A program made the position numbers and the translations under genes. From the NCBI GenBank assembly GCA_019420305.1, contig JAHZHL010000032.1, forward strand, positions 16,580-80,579: 64,000 nt of DNA. Direction: 5' to 3'. Shown one piece after another: positions 40,988 through 48,715 of the stretch. The number at the start of each line of letters is the position of its first letter. The first letter of the stretch is position 1. Under the pieces are notes generated by a model that had not been told where the DNA came from, searched no databases, and saw only the letters and a program-made list of their open reading frames with translations. The DNA comes from Bacillota bacterium. GTDB lineage: Bacteria > Bacillota > Clostridia > Peptostreptococcales > Anaerovoracaceae.

Positions 40988-41638
40988 ATGAAAGTAAGGA
41001 TGGAACAGGAAATCCTGCAGGAAAATGCGCATCAGGCGGAGGAAAATCGCAGACTGTTCCGGAGGATTCTGACGGTGAATCTGATCGGCTCTCCGGGATG
41101 CGGAAAAACGACGCTTTTGGAGAAAACTCTGGAAGCGCTTGCTGGAGAATTTCGAATGGCGGTTATTGAGGGGGATATTTATACAACAAAGGACGCGCAG
41201 CGGATTCAGGATCGCGGCGTGCCGGTGGTGCAGATCAACACGGCGGGTGGCTGTCATCTGAGCGCGGAGATTACGGCAAAGGCCGCGTCGGATTTGAATC
41301 TCGCGAATTTGGATATCCTTTTTATTGAAAATGTCGGGAACCTGGTATGTCCGGCAGAGTTTGATTTGGGAGAAGACTGCAAAGCGGCGGTTCTCAGTGT
41401 AGCGGAGGGAGATGACAAACCGTCGAAATATCCGCTGCTGTTTCAGAAATCCGGCATCGTGATACTGAATAAATGTGATCTGCTGCCTTATACGAATTTT
41501 AATATGGAAACCGCAATCCGGGATATTCGTGGACTGAATCCGGATGTGCCAATCCTGCAGACAGCGGCCTTCCGAGGAGATGGGCTTGCGCGTTGGTTTG
41601 ACTGGCTTCGCGGCGAAGCTAAAGAAAAGAGAAAGTGA
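40988..41638 (+). CDS. hypB: Nickel-insertion GTPase HypB
   Basis: A 216-residue SIMIBI GTPase: P-loop GSPGCGKT (34-41), VIEGDIYTTKDAQRI, the metal site NTAGGCHLSAEI (Cys-His pair), ENVGNLVCPAEFDLGE and the base motif NKCDLLPY. It lacks both the histidine-rich N-terminal store and the CxxC-type site of some HypBs. It works with HypA to load nickel. A CooC-type ATPase, the usual CODH nickel factor, is absent here. The stop precedes the next start by 10 bases. Confidence 0.92.
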   Translation: MKVRMEQEILQENAHQAEENRRLFRRILTVNLIGSPGCGKTTLLEKTLEALAGEFRMAVIEGDIYTTKDAQRIQDRGVPVVQINTAGGCHLSAEITAKAASDLNLANLDILFIENVGNLVCPAEFDLGEDCKAAVLSVAEGDDKPSKYPLLFQKSGIVILNKCDLLPYTNFNMETAIRDIRGLNPDVPILQTAAFRGDGLARWFDWLRGEAKEKRK

Positions 41639-41648
41639 GGTTAAAACT

Positions 41649-42740
41649 ATGGCGAAGATTATAGGAAGTCCCAGCAGATATGTGCAGGGCAAAGGAGAGA
41701 TGAGGAACTTGTGCAGTCACGCGTCTGCTTTTGGCGATAAGTTTTTTGTTCTGACCAGCGCTTCCGGTAGGAAACGGGTGGAACCTGCCATTACAGAGGG
41801 AAAAGGGGATGCTCAGCTGGTTTATGAGGTGTTTGGCGGTGAATGCAGCAAGACGGAAATCCATCGAGTTATGGAGGCATGTAAAACCGCGGGCTGTAAT
41901 GTAATCGTCGGAATCGGGGGAGGAAAGATTCACGATACAGCGAAAGCGGCGGCTCATTATCTGGGCCTGCCGGTTGTGATTGTGCCTACGATTGCTTCCA
42001 CGGACGCTCCATGCAGCGCCCTTTCGGTTATCTATACCGATGACGGCGTATTTGAGGAATATCTGTTCCTTCCAGCCAGTCCGAATATGGTTCTTGTAGA
42101 CACCGATATTGTGAGCAAAGCGCCTGTTCGCCTTCTGATTTCCGGTATGGGGGACGCCCTGGCGACTTATTTTGAAGCGAGAGCCTGCCAGAGATCCGAC
42201 GCCGCTAACTGCGTTGGCGGAAAATCAACTATGGCGGCCATAAGCCTGGCAAGGCTGTGTTATGATACCTTGCTCGCGGATGGGGTAAACGCGATGCTGG
42301 CAGTAAAAGAGAAAGTCTGCACAAAGGCAGTTGAAAACATTATCGAAGCCAATACCTATCTTTCCGGCATTGGCTTTGAAAGCGGCGGTCTTGCGGGCGC
42401 GCACGCGATACACAACGGTCTGACCGCCATAGAGGAAACTCATGAATTGTATCATGGGGAAAAAGTCGCGTTCGGCACATTGGTGCAGCTGGTTCTGGAA
42501 AATGCTCCGGAGGATGAAATCGGAGAGGTTTTGGACTTCTGTACGGAAGTCGGACTGCCGGTAACCTTAAAAGAGCTGAATATCAGCGACGCGGAACCGG
42601 AACGGCTTATGGAAGTCGCCAGACTCGCGGCGGCGGAAAACGATACTCTTGGAAATATGCCTTTTGATGTAACGCCGGAAGATGTGTACGCGGCGATTCT
42701 GGGCGCGGACGCGCTGGGAAGGTATTATCTGGGTGACTGA
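41649..42740 (+). CDS. gldA: Glycerol dehydrogenase (GldA family)
   Basis: A 363-residue iron/zinc polyol dehydrogenase: GIGGGKIHDTAKAAAHYLGL for NAD, TIASTDAPCSALSVIYTDDG, and metal ligands in GMGDALATYFEA, GAHAIHNGL and YHGEKVAFGTL. GldA interconverts glycerol and dihydroxyacetone, and some members act on other small alcohols or hydroxyketones. As last gene of the redox module it may act on a locus metabolite rather than glycerol. A longer frame from 41544 would overlap hypB and is not used. A terminator follows. Confidence 0.88.
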   Translation: MAKIIGSPSRYVQGKGEMRNLCSHASAFGDKFFVLTSASGRKRVEPAITEGKGDAQLVYEVFGGECSKTEIHRVMEACKTAGCNVIVGIGGGKIHDTAKAAAHYLGLPVVIVPTIASTDAPCSALSVIYTDDGVFEEYLFLPASPNMVLVDTDIVSKAPVRLLISGMGDALATYFEARACQRSDAANCVGGKSTMAAISLARLCYDTLLADGVNAMLAVKEKVCTKAVENIIEANTYLSGIGFESGGLAGAHAIHNGLTAIEETHELYHGEKVAFGTLVQLVLENAPEDEIGEVLDFCTEVGLPVTLKELNISDAEPERLMEVARLAAAENDTLGNMPFDVTPEDVYAAILGADALGRYYLGD

Positions 42741-42773
42741 TTTTTCCGATTTATCAGGAACCCCGTAACAGAA

Positions 42774-42807
42774 GCCCTGCTTTCTCTTGTCAGAAAGCGG
42801 GGCTTTT
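42774..42807 (+). terminator. Terminator closing the microcompartment/redox locus
   Basis: The 12-base stem GCCCTGCTTTCT / AGAAAGCGGGGC (one G-T pair) with a 6-base loop is followed by TTTT. The promoter for vanR-like regulator overlaps the right half. Confidence 0.75.
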
Positions 42808-42815
42808 CGTATAAT
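42787..42815 (+). promoter_or_regulatory. Sigma-A promoter of the VanRS-like genes
   Basis: TTGTCA (42787-42792), a 17-base spacer and TATAAT (42810-42815). Downstream are two similar words, TTCTTAAG (42831-42838) and TTCTTAAA (42851-42858), a possible direct-repeat site for the response regulator. Confidence 0.65.
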
Positions 42816-42913
42816 ACAGATAGACGCAAGTTCTTAAGTTTTGATTAATCTTTCTTAAAATCGGGTGAAAAGCCGCGGTGCGGCCTGTAAAATGGGATCA
42901 GAGGTGAAAATAA

Positions 42914-43612
42914 ATGGATAAGGAAATGAACTTATTAGTTGTGGATGATGAAAAAGAAATCGCGGATTTGCTGGAACTGTATCTGAAAAATGACGGTTAT
43001 CAGGTTTTTAAGTTTTATCGGGGAAAACCCGCCCTGGAGTGTGTGGAATCTGAGAAGGTGGATCTGGCAATTCTGGATATTATGCTTCCGGATATAGATG
43101 GACTGGAAATTTGCAGAAAGATTCGGGAAAGCCATACGTTCCCAATCATTATGCTGACTGCGAAAGGAGAAGAGCTGGACAAGGTGACCGGTCTTGCCAT
43201 GGGCGCGGATGATTACATTACAAAACCATTCACCCCTCTGGAGGTGGTGGCGCGGGTAAAGGCGCAGCTTCGCCGTTCCACACAGTACAATACAGGAGGA
43301 CAGGAGGAGAATGTTCTTACGATCCGGGGCTTATTTTTAAATAAGGATACTCATGAGTGCATGCTCAACGAGGAACCGGTGGATCTGACGCCGACAGAAT
43401 TCGCGATTTTATGGACTCTGGCGGAAAATCAAGGCAGAGTGATTACATCAGAGGAGCTTTTTAATCAGGTATGGCAGGAAAAATATTTTGAGAACAGCAA
43501 TAATACAGTGATGGTGCATGTGCGGCATATCCGCCAGAAACTGAAGGATTCCGCGGAGCGCCCGAAGTATATCAAGACGATCTGGGGAGTGGGATATAAA
43601 ATTGAGAAATAA
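42914..43612 (+). CDS. VanR-like response regulator (OmpR/PhoB family)
   Basis: A 232-residue two-domain regulator: receiver (residues 1-120) with VVDDEKE, phosphoacceptor in LAILDIMLPDIDG and lysine in YITKPFTP; winged-helix domain (135-232) with LTPTEFAILWTLAENQGRVI and VMVHVRHIRQKLKDSAERPK. Similarity is to VanR-type regulators. It overlaps the kinase gene by 11 bases. No vanHAX or vanG-type genes follow, so a role in envelope sensing rather than glycopeptide resistance is more likely. Confidence 0.88.
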   Translation: MDKEMNLLVVDDEKEIADLLELYLKNDGYQVFKFYRGKPALECVESEKVDLAILDIMLPDIDGLEICRKIRESHTFPIIMLTAKGEELDKVTGLAMGADDYITKPFTPLEVVARVKAQLRRSTQYNTGGQEENVLTIRGLFLNKDTHECMLNEEPVDLTPTEFAILWTLAENQGRVITSEELFNQVWQEKYFENSNNTVMVHVRHIRQKLKDSAERPKYIKTIWGVGYKIEK

Positions 43613-44651
43613 AAATATCGTAATTGTAAAGATCGTGATTATTGGTGTTGTAATTGCTTTCGCGGGAATTTTTCTGGCGCATTTTATTGATCTGTTCGGA
43701 AACGGAATTTTCAGAGAGTGGTTTTACAGCCGCTTTATCAAACGTATCCCGGCGGATGGCACGGAATATCCGGTCTTTTATAACTGGGCGGATTTTAAAA
43801 ATTTTATTATCGGCGTTATGATCGCTGTTCTGGTGATCGTCAGCGCGATTATTGTACTGATTATGAATTATACCAACAGTCGGAAATCCCAGGAAATGAA
43901 AAATACCATTGAAGCGCAGCGACTGAGGGCGCAGCGTCATGAACAGCTGCTGCAGATGGAATCTCAGCGCAAGAGCGATCTGATTACCTATCTGGCTCAC
44001 GACATGCGTACGCCCCTGGCATCCATCATCGGATATCTGAGCCTGCTGGATGAGGTTCCGGAAATGCCGGCTGATCAGAGGGCAAAATATGTGGGGATCA
44101 CTTTGGATAAAGCATATCGGCTGGAACAGCTGATTGAAGAGTTTTTTGAAATTACCAGGTTCAATCTCCAGACGATTGTCATTAATAAACAGAAGCTGGA
44201 TCTTGGCTTGCTGCTGCAGCAGATGGCAGATGAATTCTATCCCCTTGTAGAGCCGGACGGGAAGAATATCCGGGTAGAGATACCAGAATCCCTTTTGTAT
44301 AAAGGAGATGGAGACAAGCTGGCCCGTGTTTTCAATAATATCATCAAAAACGCGGTGTCCTATAGTTATCCGGATACAGAAATTCTGATAAAAGCCAGAC
44401 GGGAAGACCGCAGAATTCTGGTAGAAGTGAGCAGCCATGGTGATCCGATTCCGGAACACCAGCAGAACCAGATTTTCGAAAAGTTTTTCCGGCTGGATTC
44501 TTCCCGTTCCACGAAAACAGGAGGAGCGGGACTCGGACTTGCGATCGCGAAGGAGATTGTAGACGCGCATGGAGGAACGATTTCTGTAAAAAGTGACGAA
44601 CAGAAGACTGTATTTTCTGTCAGTCTGCCCATTGAACAGAAAGTGGAGTAA
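43602..44651 (+). CDS. VanS-like sensor histidine kinase
   Basis: A 349-residue kinase with two transmembrane helices (about 6-28 and 68-88) around a short extracellular loop. The H-box is TYLAHDMRTPLASIIGYLSL, the N-box NNIIKNAVSYSYP, and the G-boxes FFRLDSSRSTKTGGAGLGL. This arrangement matches VanS. The start is TTG at 43602, inside the end of the regulator gene. The target genes are unknown; the next genes are an alpha/beta hydrolase and unrelated functions. Confidence 0.87.
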   Translation: MRNKNIVIVKIVIIGVVIAFAGIFLAHFIDLFGNGIFREWFYSRFIKRIPADGTEYPVFYNWADFKNFIIGVMIAVLVIVSAIIVLIMNYTNSRKSQEMKNTIEAQRLRAQRHEQLLQMESQRKSDLITYLAHDMRTPLASIIGYLSLLDEVPEMPADQRAKYVGITLDKAYRLEQLIEEFFEITRFNLQTIVINKQKLDLGLLLQQMADEFYPLVEPDGKNIRVEIPESLLYKGDGDKLARVFNNIIKNAVSYSYPDTEILIKARREDRRILVEVSSHGDPIPEHQQNQIFEKFFRLDSSRSTKTGGAGLGLAIAKEIVDAHGGTISVKSDEQKTVFSVSLPIEQKVE

Positions 44652-44702
44652 AAACATCCGCGAGCCATGTAGGAAGAGAGCAATCTGGAAAGGCGGTAAG
44701 AA

Positions 44703-45461
44703 ATGAAGGTTGAGGTAAACGGGATTCAGCTGTTTTATGAAACGAAGGGGCAGGGGCCTCCGCTGATTCTGCTCCATGGAAACGGGGAAGATCATCACAT
44801 TTTTGATGAAAGCGCTGATAGGCTGGCAAAAAAATGGACTGTGTTCCTTCCGGATTCCAGGGGACATGGAAACAGCAGCCGGATAAGGGAATTCCATTAC
44901 CGGGATATGGCAGAGGATATCATCGGGATGATAGAAGAACTCCGAATTAAAGAACCCTGCCTGTACGGATTCAGTGACGGAGGAATTATCGGACTGCTCA
45001 TCGCGATAAAGCGGCCAGAACTTCTGTCAGGCCTTATTATCAGTGGCGCCAATCTGAATCCACGCGGAATGAAACGATTTCCCTTCTGGCTGTACTGTGC
45101 CGCTTGGTTTTTCAGCCGGAATCCGAAACTCCGACTTATGCTGACAGAACCGGATATCCGGAATTCGGAGCTGGCTCGGATACCGATTCCGGTCTGGGTG
45201 ACTGCCGGGGAACACGATGTGATTCGCAAAAACCATACCGAGCAGATTGCGGCGGCGATTCCGGTGAGCGGTCTGCGGATTGTACGGAAGGAGACTCACA
45301 GCTCCTATGTGCTTCGCGGCAGTGTATTTCTTCCGGTTATTCAAGAGGGACTGTGCTTTGTGAGTCAGCGTGAAACTCCACATTTGCGAAAATCCGGCCA
45401 TCCGGGTTCTGCAGAGAAAGCAGCCAAACCCCCGGAGCGGCGTGATACCGGACAGGGATAA
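44703..45461 (+). CDS. Alpha/beta hydrolase with antisense-derived C-terminal extension
   Basis: A 252-residue alpha/beta-fold hydrolase: oxyanion segment LILLHGNGEDHHIFDESADR, PDSRGHGNSS, nucleophile elbow GFSDGGI, acid in TAGEHDVI and histidine in KETHSSYVLRG. Substrate unknown; esterase or C-C hydrolase are options. The conserved fold ends near residue 220 (45360); the last 30 or so residues are polar and proline-rich and come from DNA that also encodes the C-terminus of the thioesterase on the other strand. Confidence 0.82.
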   Translation: MKVEVNGIQLFYETKGQGPPLILLHGNGEDHHIFDESADRLAKKWTVFLPDSRGHGNSSRIREFHYRDMAEDIIGMIEELRIKEPCLYGFSDGGIIGLLIAIKRPELLSGLIISGANLNPRGMKRFPFWLYCAAWFFSRNPKLRLMLTEPDIRNSELARIPIPVWVTAGEHDVIRKNHTEQIAAAIPVSGLRIVRKETHSSYVLRGSVFLPVIQEGLCFVSQRETPHLRKSGHPGSAEKAAKPPERRDTGQG

Positions 45462-46080
45462 TGGAGTCTCCGTAACGGGCGCCTGTTTTGTATTCAACGC
45501 GGCAGGTCTGAAAGGAAAAGCCTTCCGGCAGATATTCCTGGGCAACGTCCAGATAACGGGCATTGTTCATATGATGATTGTGGTCAATATAAAAATGTAA
45601 TACCGGAGCCGCGGGGAATTTTTTCTCCACGGCTTCTTTTGGCAACGGAACCTTCCGGGGAAGATAACGCATTCCCTCAAATTTGTCATCCATTGTAACG
45701 GTCTGCAGGATTTCCCGAGGCATGACGGTGGAACCTCCTTTGTCCATATTCACAAAAGCTCCGCCTGCGTAACTGGAAATTAAAAGTTCTTCTTTATCAT
45801 TGTAGATCATGGTATTTCGAAATCCATAAGAGGAACGCAGCTGATAAATGGACGTTCGTATGAAAAGCCTGTCCCCGTAGTGGGCAGGCCGGAGCCGATT
45901 AATCTGTCTGGAAATAAGAAACATTGTGATATGATGAGATGAAAAATACTCCGTCAGTTCTTTTTCGCTGTCCAGCTGAAAACAGCAGCAGTCCTGCATA
46001 AAGTCCACCGCGGCCGAAAGGCGCATTTCCCCGTTTGTATCAAGATGGCTGCTGCCGACGATCCGTTCAATTTGAAACAT
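45337..46080 (-). CDS. Acyl-ACP thioesterase (FatA/FatB family)
   Basis: A 247-residue double hot-dog thioesterase. The first half has AAVDFMQDCCCFQLDSEKEL and the second the substrate-binding DHNHHMNNARYLDVAQEYLP, typical of bacterial FatA-like acyl-ACP thioesterases that release free fatty acids. ATG 46080 is chosen: AGGAGG at 46096-46091 is 10 bases upstream, while the earlier GTG at 46089 is too close to it. An extended -10 (TG-N-TATACT, 46114-46106) precedes it. Its 3' end overlaps the hydrolase gene by 125 bases on the opposite strand. Confidence 0.86.
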   Translation of the reverse strand: MFQIERIVGSSHLDTNGEMRLSAAVDFMQDCCCFQLDSEKELTEYFSSHHITMFLISRQINRLRPAHYGDRLFIRTSIYQLRSSYGFRNTMIYNDKEELLISSYAGGAFVNMDKGGSTVMPREILQTVTMDDKFEGMRYLPRKVPLPKEAVEKKFPAAPVLHFYIDHNHHMNNARYLDVAQEYLPEGFSFQTCRVEYKTGARYGDSIIPVRYHAAPGVWLLSLQNPDGRIFANVEFHADSQSTVPLE

Positions 46081-46105
46081 GATAAACACTCCTCCTTTAT
46101 GATTT

Positions 46106-46114
46106 AGTATATCA
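46106..46114 (-). promoter_or_regulatory. Extended -10 promoter of the thioesterase gene
   Basis: On the minus strand TG-N-TATACT lies about 25 bases upstream of the ATG at 46080. The -35 region is poor. Confidence 0.45.
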
Positions 46115-46153
46115 CAAATCGGAATCCATCAGATGATTTGCAGTTCAGAAAAA

Positions 46154-46183
46154 TGAATGATATTTCCCGCTTCTGGCAAACTA
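46154..46183 (+). promoter_or_regulatory. SigG-type promoter of the germination gene
   Basis: TGAATG (46154-46159), a 17-base spacer and CAAACTA (46177-46183) match the forespore SigG consensus (TGAATA, CATACTA) with one mismatch in each box, 28 bases upstream of the start at 46212. Germination receptor genes are established SigG targets. Confidence 0.6.
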
Positions 46184-46211
46184 AAAGTAGATTTGTTAGG
46201 AGTGATGGAAT

Positions 46212-47615
46212 ATGAACCGATATAATCAGCTGCTGGAGGAGATCCGGAGAAAGATTCCTCTGGGTGAAAGTTTTGATGTCATGGAGAGAGACCTTTCCAT
46301 TGGGGACAAAAATACAACGATGTTTTTTGTAGATGGTCTGACAAAAGGGTCCGTGGTACAGCTAGTCATGTCTTTTCTGCTGGCCATTCCCCCTCAGGCC
46401 ATGGAGCGGGCGAAAACAGCGAAGGAGTTTATAAAATATAATATGCCGTATCTGGATACCCTGACAGAGGCTGATGTGGATACGGCGATTAAACATCTCT
46501 ACTCGGGGTTGCTTCCGGTACTCATCGACGGATATGATGAAGTAATTATTGTTGATATCCGGGACTATCCGTCAAGATCCGTTGAGGAACCATCGAAAGA
46601 AAAATCTCTGCGGGGCGCCAAGGACGGATTTACGGAAACGATGATGACGAACATCGCGCTGATTCGGAGAAGGCTCAGAGATAACAATCTGATTTTCAAA
46701 GCGTTTGTGGTGGGAAATACCAGTAAGACGGATGTTTCCATCGCGTATCTGAAGGGAAAGGCAGATGAAAAACTGGCACAAAAGCTGGCCACTTACCTGA
46801 AAAGTTTGAAACTGGAGACAACTACGGTAGGGGAGCAGACCATCGTGGAAGCGATGGGACGGCTCCAGAAATGGAAAAACTGGCTGAATCCCTTTCCAAA
46901 GGTTCGTTATACGCAGCGGCCGGATGTGGTTTCCGCTCATATCGCAGAAGGAAAAATCGCGATTATCATAGATAATTCTCCGACGGTTCTTATTCTGCCC
47001 GCAGGGATTTTTGATTTTGTACAGGATGTGGATGATTATTACTTCCCGTTTATTACAGGAAATTATTTCCGCCTGCTGAGGATTGTCAATGCGATTGTAA
47101 TTCTGTTCCTGACACCGGTTTATCTTCTGATTGGACAGGGAGATATTCCGATTCCCATTAATATTGACTTCTTTGTGCCGGATGAAAATTTCGCGATTTC
47201 TTTATTCTGGCAGTTTGTTCTGCTGGAAGTGGCTATTGATGGCCTTAAACTGGCATCTTTGAATACGCCGGACTCTCTGGGAATGTCTCTGTCGGTGATT
47301 GGTGCGCTGATTCTGGGCGAATTTTCGATTTCATCAGGATGGTTTATCCCTCAGACAATTCTATGTATGGCGATTGTGGCGCTGGCCAGTTTTACACAGC
47401 CGAGTATCGAACTGGGATATGGTGTGAAGTTTATGCGGATACTGATTCTGATCGGGGCGGCAGTCTGGGGTATCTGGGGCGCGGCAATCGGCCTTGCGAT
47501 CAGCGTTTTCTGGCTGGTGACGACAAAGACCATCGGCGGAAGCAGCTATCTGTATCCGGTAATTCCATTTAAGTGGAGCGCGTTAAAAAGATTGATGTTT
47601 CGGACGACCAAATGA
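46212..47615 (+). CDS. GerA-family spore germination protein (SpoVAF-like)
   Basis: A 467-residue GerA-family protein. The N-terminal soluble part has DLSIGDKNTTMFFVDGLTKG, the linker IAIIIDNSPTVLILPAGIFD leads into four or five membrane helices (from about residue 295), including SLNTPDSLGMSLSVIGALIL. Family members form the A subunit of nutrient germinant receptors or, as SpoVAF, associate with the SpoVA channel in the spore inner membrane. No GerB or GerC partners adjoin it, which favours the orphan SpoVAF type. Ribosome binding site TTAGGAGTG. A terminator follows. Confidence 0.85.
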   Translation: MNRYNQLLEEIRRKIPLGESFDVMERDLSIGDKNTTMFFVDGLTKGSVVQLVMSFLLAIPPQAMERAKTAKEFIKYNMPYLDTLTEADVDTAIKHLYSGLLPVLIDGYDEVIIVDIRDYPSRSVEEPSKEKSLRGAKDGFTETMMTNIALIRRRLRDNNLIFKAFVVGNTSKTDVSIAYLKGKADEKLAQKLATYLKSLKLETTTVGEQTIVEAMGRLQKWKNWLNPFPKVRYTQRPDVVSAHIAEGKIAIIIDNSPTVLILPAGIFDFVQDVDDYYFPFITGNYFRLLRIVNAIVILFLTPVYLLIGQGDIPIPINIDFFVPDENFAISLFWQFVLLEVAIDGLKLASLNTPDSLGMSLSVIGALILGEFSISSGWFIPQTILCMAIVALASFTQPSIELGYGVKFMRILILIGAAVWGIWGAAIGLAISVFWLVTTKTIGGSSYLYPVIPFKWSALKRLMFRTTK

Positions 47616-47665
47616 CAGTTCCGCAGTCCCGATAAAGATGTGGGGCTTCACATAAATCTTCGGGG

Positions 47666-47700
47666 AAGAACTCTGTCTTTTAAAAAGGCAGAGTTCTTTT
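47666..47700 (+). terminator. Terminator after the germination gene
   Basis: The perfect 10-base stem AAGAACTCTG / CAGAGTTCTT (47666-47675, 47689-47698) runs into TTTT. It is in the 332-base gap 47616-47947, which otherwise holds the ftsE promoter and a long leader. Confidence 0.8.
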
Positions 47701-47734
47701 GCGACTGGGCAGATATGATCTTTTATAAAAAAGA

Positions 47735-47763
47735 TTGACAAAAAATGTAAAATTGTTTATAAT
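47735..47763 (+). promoter_or_regulatory. Consensus sigma-A promoter of ftsEX
   Basis: TTGACA (47735-47740), a 17-base spacer and TATAAT (47758-47763): a perfect consensus promoter. About 185 bases of leader follow before the ftsE start. Confidence 0.85.
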
Positions 47764-47817
47764 GAATATGTAAAAAAAAGGAAAAAGAAGCCAGGCAACT
47801 GGCAGAACTTCACATAC

Positions 47818-47923
47818 TTTTCACGTGAAAATGATAATATTGTAACACTTTGGAGAATAATGCCGAGAAATATTTGAAAAAAAACTAATTTTATAGTAAA
47901 CTTAAGAAAGTTATACTCGGCAT
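47818..47923 (+). promoter_or_regulatory. Palindrome and inverted repeat in the ftsE leader
   Basis: TTTTCACGTGAAAA (47818-47831) is a perfect 14-base palindrome. ATGCCGAG (47860-47867) and CTCGGCAT (47916-47923) form an 8-base inverted repeat ending just before the ribosome binding site GAAAGGGG. They could be an operator and an RNA stem that influences translation; no known riboswitch is recognised. Confidence 0.4.
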
Positions 47924-47947
47924 ACTGAAAGGGGCTTGGAAAACAGT

Positions 47948-48715
47948 ATGATTGTTTTCGATCATGTGACAAAGCATTACAAAACGAATATTGGACTCGA
48001 TGATGTAAGCGTGCGGATCGGCAAGGGCGAGTTCGTTTTTCTGGTAGGTCCCAGCGGAGCCGGAAAGACAACCTTTGTCAGACTGATGCTGAAAGAAATC
48101 GATGCGGATAAAGGAAAAATTAAAGTAAACGATCAGGATGTAACCCGATTTTCCAATCGGCAGATTCCGAAACTGAGAAGAGATGTGGGAATCGTGTTTC
48201 AGGATTTCCGGCTGCTTCCGAAAAAAACGGTTTTTGAAAATGTTGCCTTTGCAATGGAAATCATTCATAAAAAGCGGCGGACGATCCGGAAACAAGTGCC
48301 TCAGCTTCTGGAGCTGGTTGGGATTGGTACAAAGGCGAGAAAGTATCCGGACGAGCTTTCGGCCGGTGAACAGCAGAGAGTGGCGATTGCGCGGGCGATT
48401 GCCAATAATCCGCAGATTTTGATCGCGGATGAGCCAACCGGAAATCTTGACCCGGAGACTGCCTGGGAAATCATGCAGATTCTGGAACTGATCAATCAGC
48501 GGGGCACAACCGTGCTGATGGTAACCCATGCAAAGGATATCGTGGATAAAATGAACAAACGGGTGATTGCCATCGAAAAGGGCAGGATTGTACGAGATGA
48601 TGTGGGTACATATGGATTTGAAGAGGCTCTGGCAAATATGGAGGTAACGATGGACACACTTCAGCATAGAAGACAGCTTAATGCCAACTTGAAACGGGGG
48701 ACACAGACGAAATGA
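47948..48715 (+). CDS. ftsE: Cell division ATP-binding protein FtsE
   Basis: A 255-residue ABC ATPase: Walker A GPSGAGKTT, Q-loop VFQDFRLLPKKTVFENV, signature ELSAGEQQRVAIARAI and Walker B ILIADEPTGNLD. The RLLPxxTVxENV segment is typical of FtsE. With FtsX it forms a membrane complex that activates extracellular peptidoglycan hydrolases. The ATG at 47948 gives the usual FtsE start (MIVFDHVTKHY); a TTG at 47936 is nearer to the GAAAGGGG site and cannot be excluded. It overlaps ftsX by 4 bases. Relatives end near residue 230, so the last 25 residues are an extension. Confidence 0.93.
   Translation: MIVFDHVTKHYKTNIGLDDVSVRIGKGEFVFLVGPSGAGKTTFVRLMLKEIDADKGKIKVNDQDVTRFSNRQIPKLRRDVGIVFQDFRLLPKKTVFENVAFAMEIIHKKRRTIRKQVPQLLELVGIGTKARKYPDELSAGEQQRVAIARAIANNPQILIADEPTGNLDPETAWEIMQILELINQRGTTVLMVTHAKDIVDKMNKRVIAIEKGRIVRDDVGTYGFEEALANMEVTMDTLQHRRQLNANLKRGTQTK

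Noticed and set aside
39337..41638. HypA/HypB as evidence for a [NiFe]-hydrogenase in the locus.
   Set aside because: The only hydrogenase here has the three H-cluster signatures of the [FeFe] type, which needs no nickel.
42914..44651. A vancomycin-resistance cluster.
   Set aside because: Regulator and kinase are VanRS-like, but no ligase, dehydrogenase or dipeptidase genes follow.
43572..44897. Open frame of 441 codons on the minus strand across the VanS-like gene.
   Set aside because: Composition-driven shadow of the kinase; no domain, no ribosome binding site.
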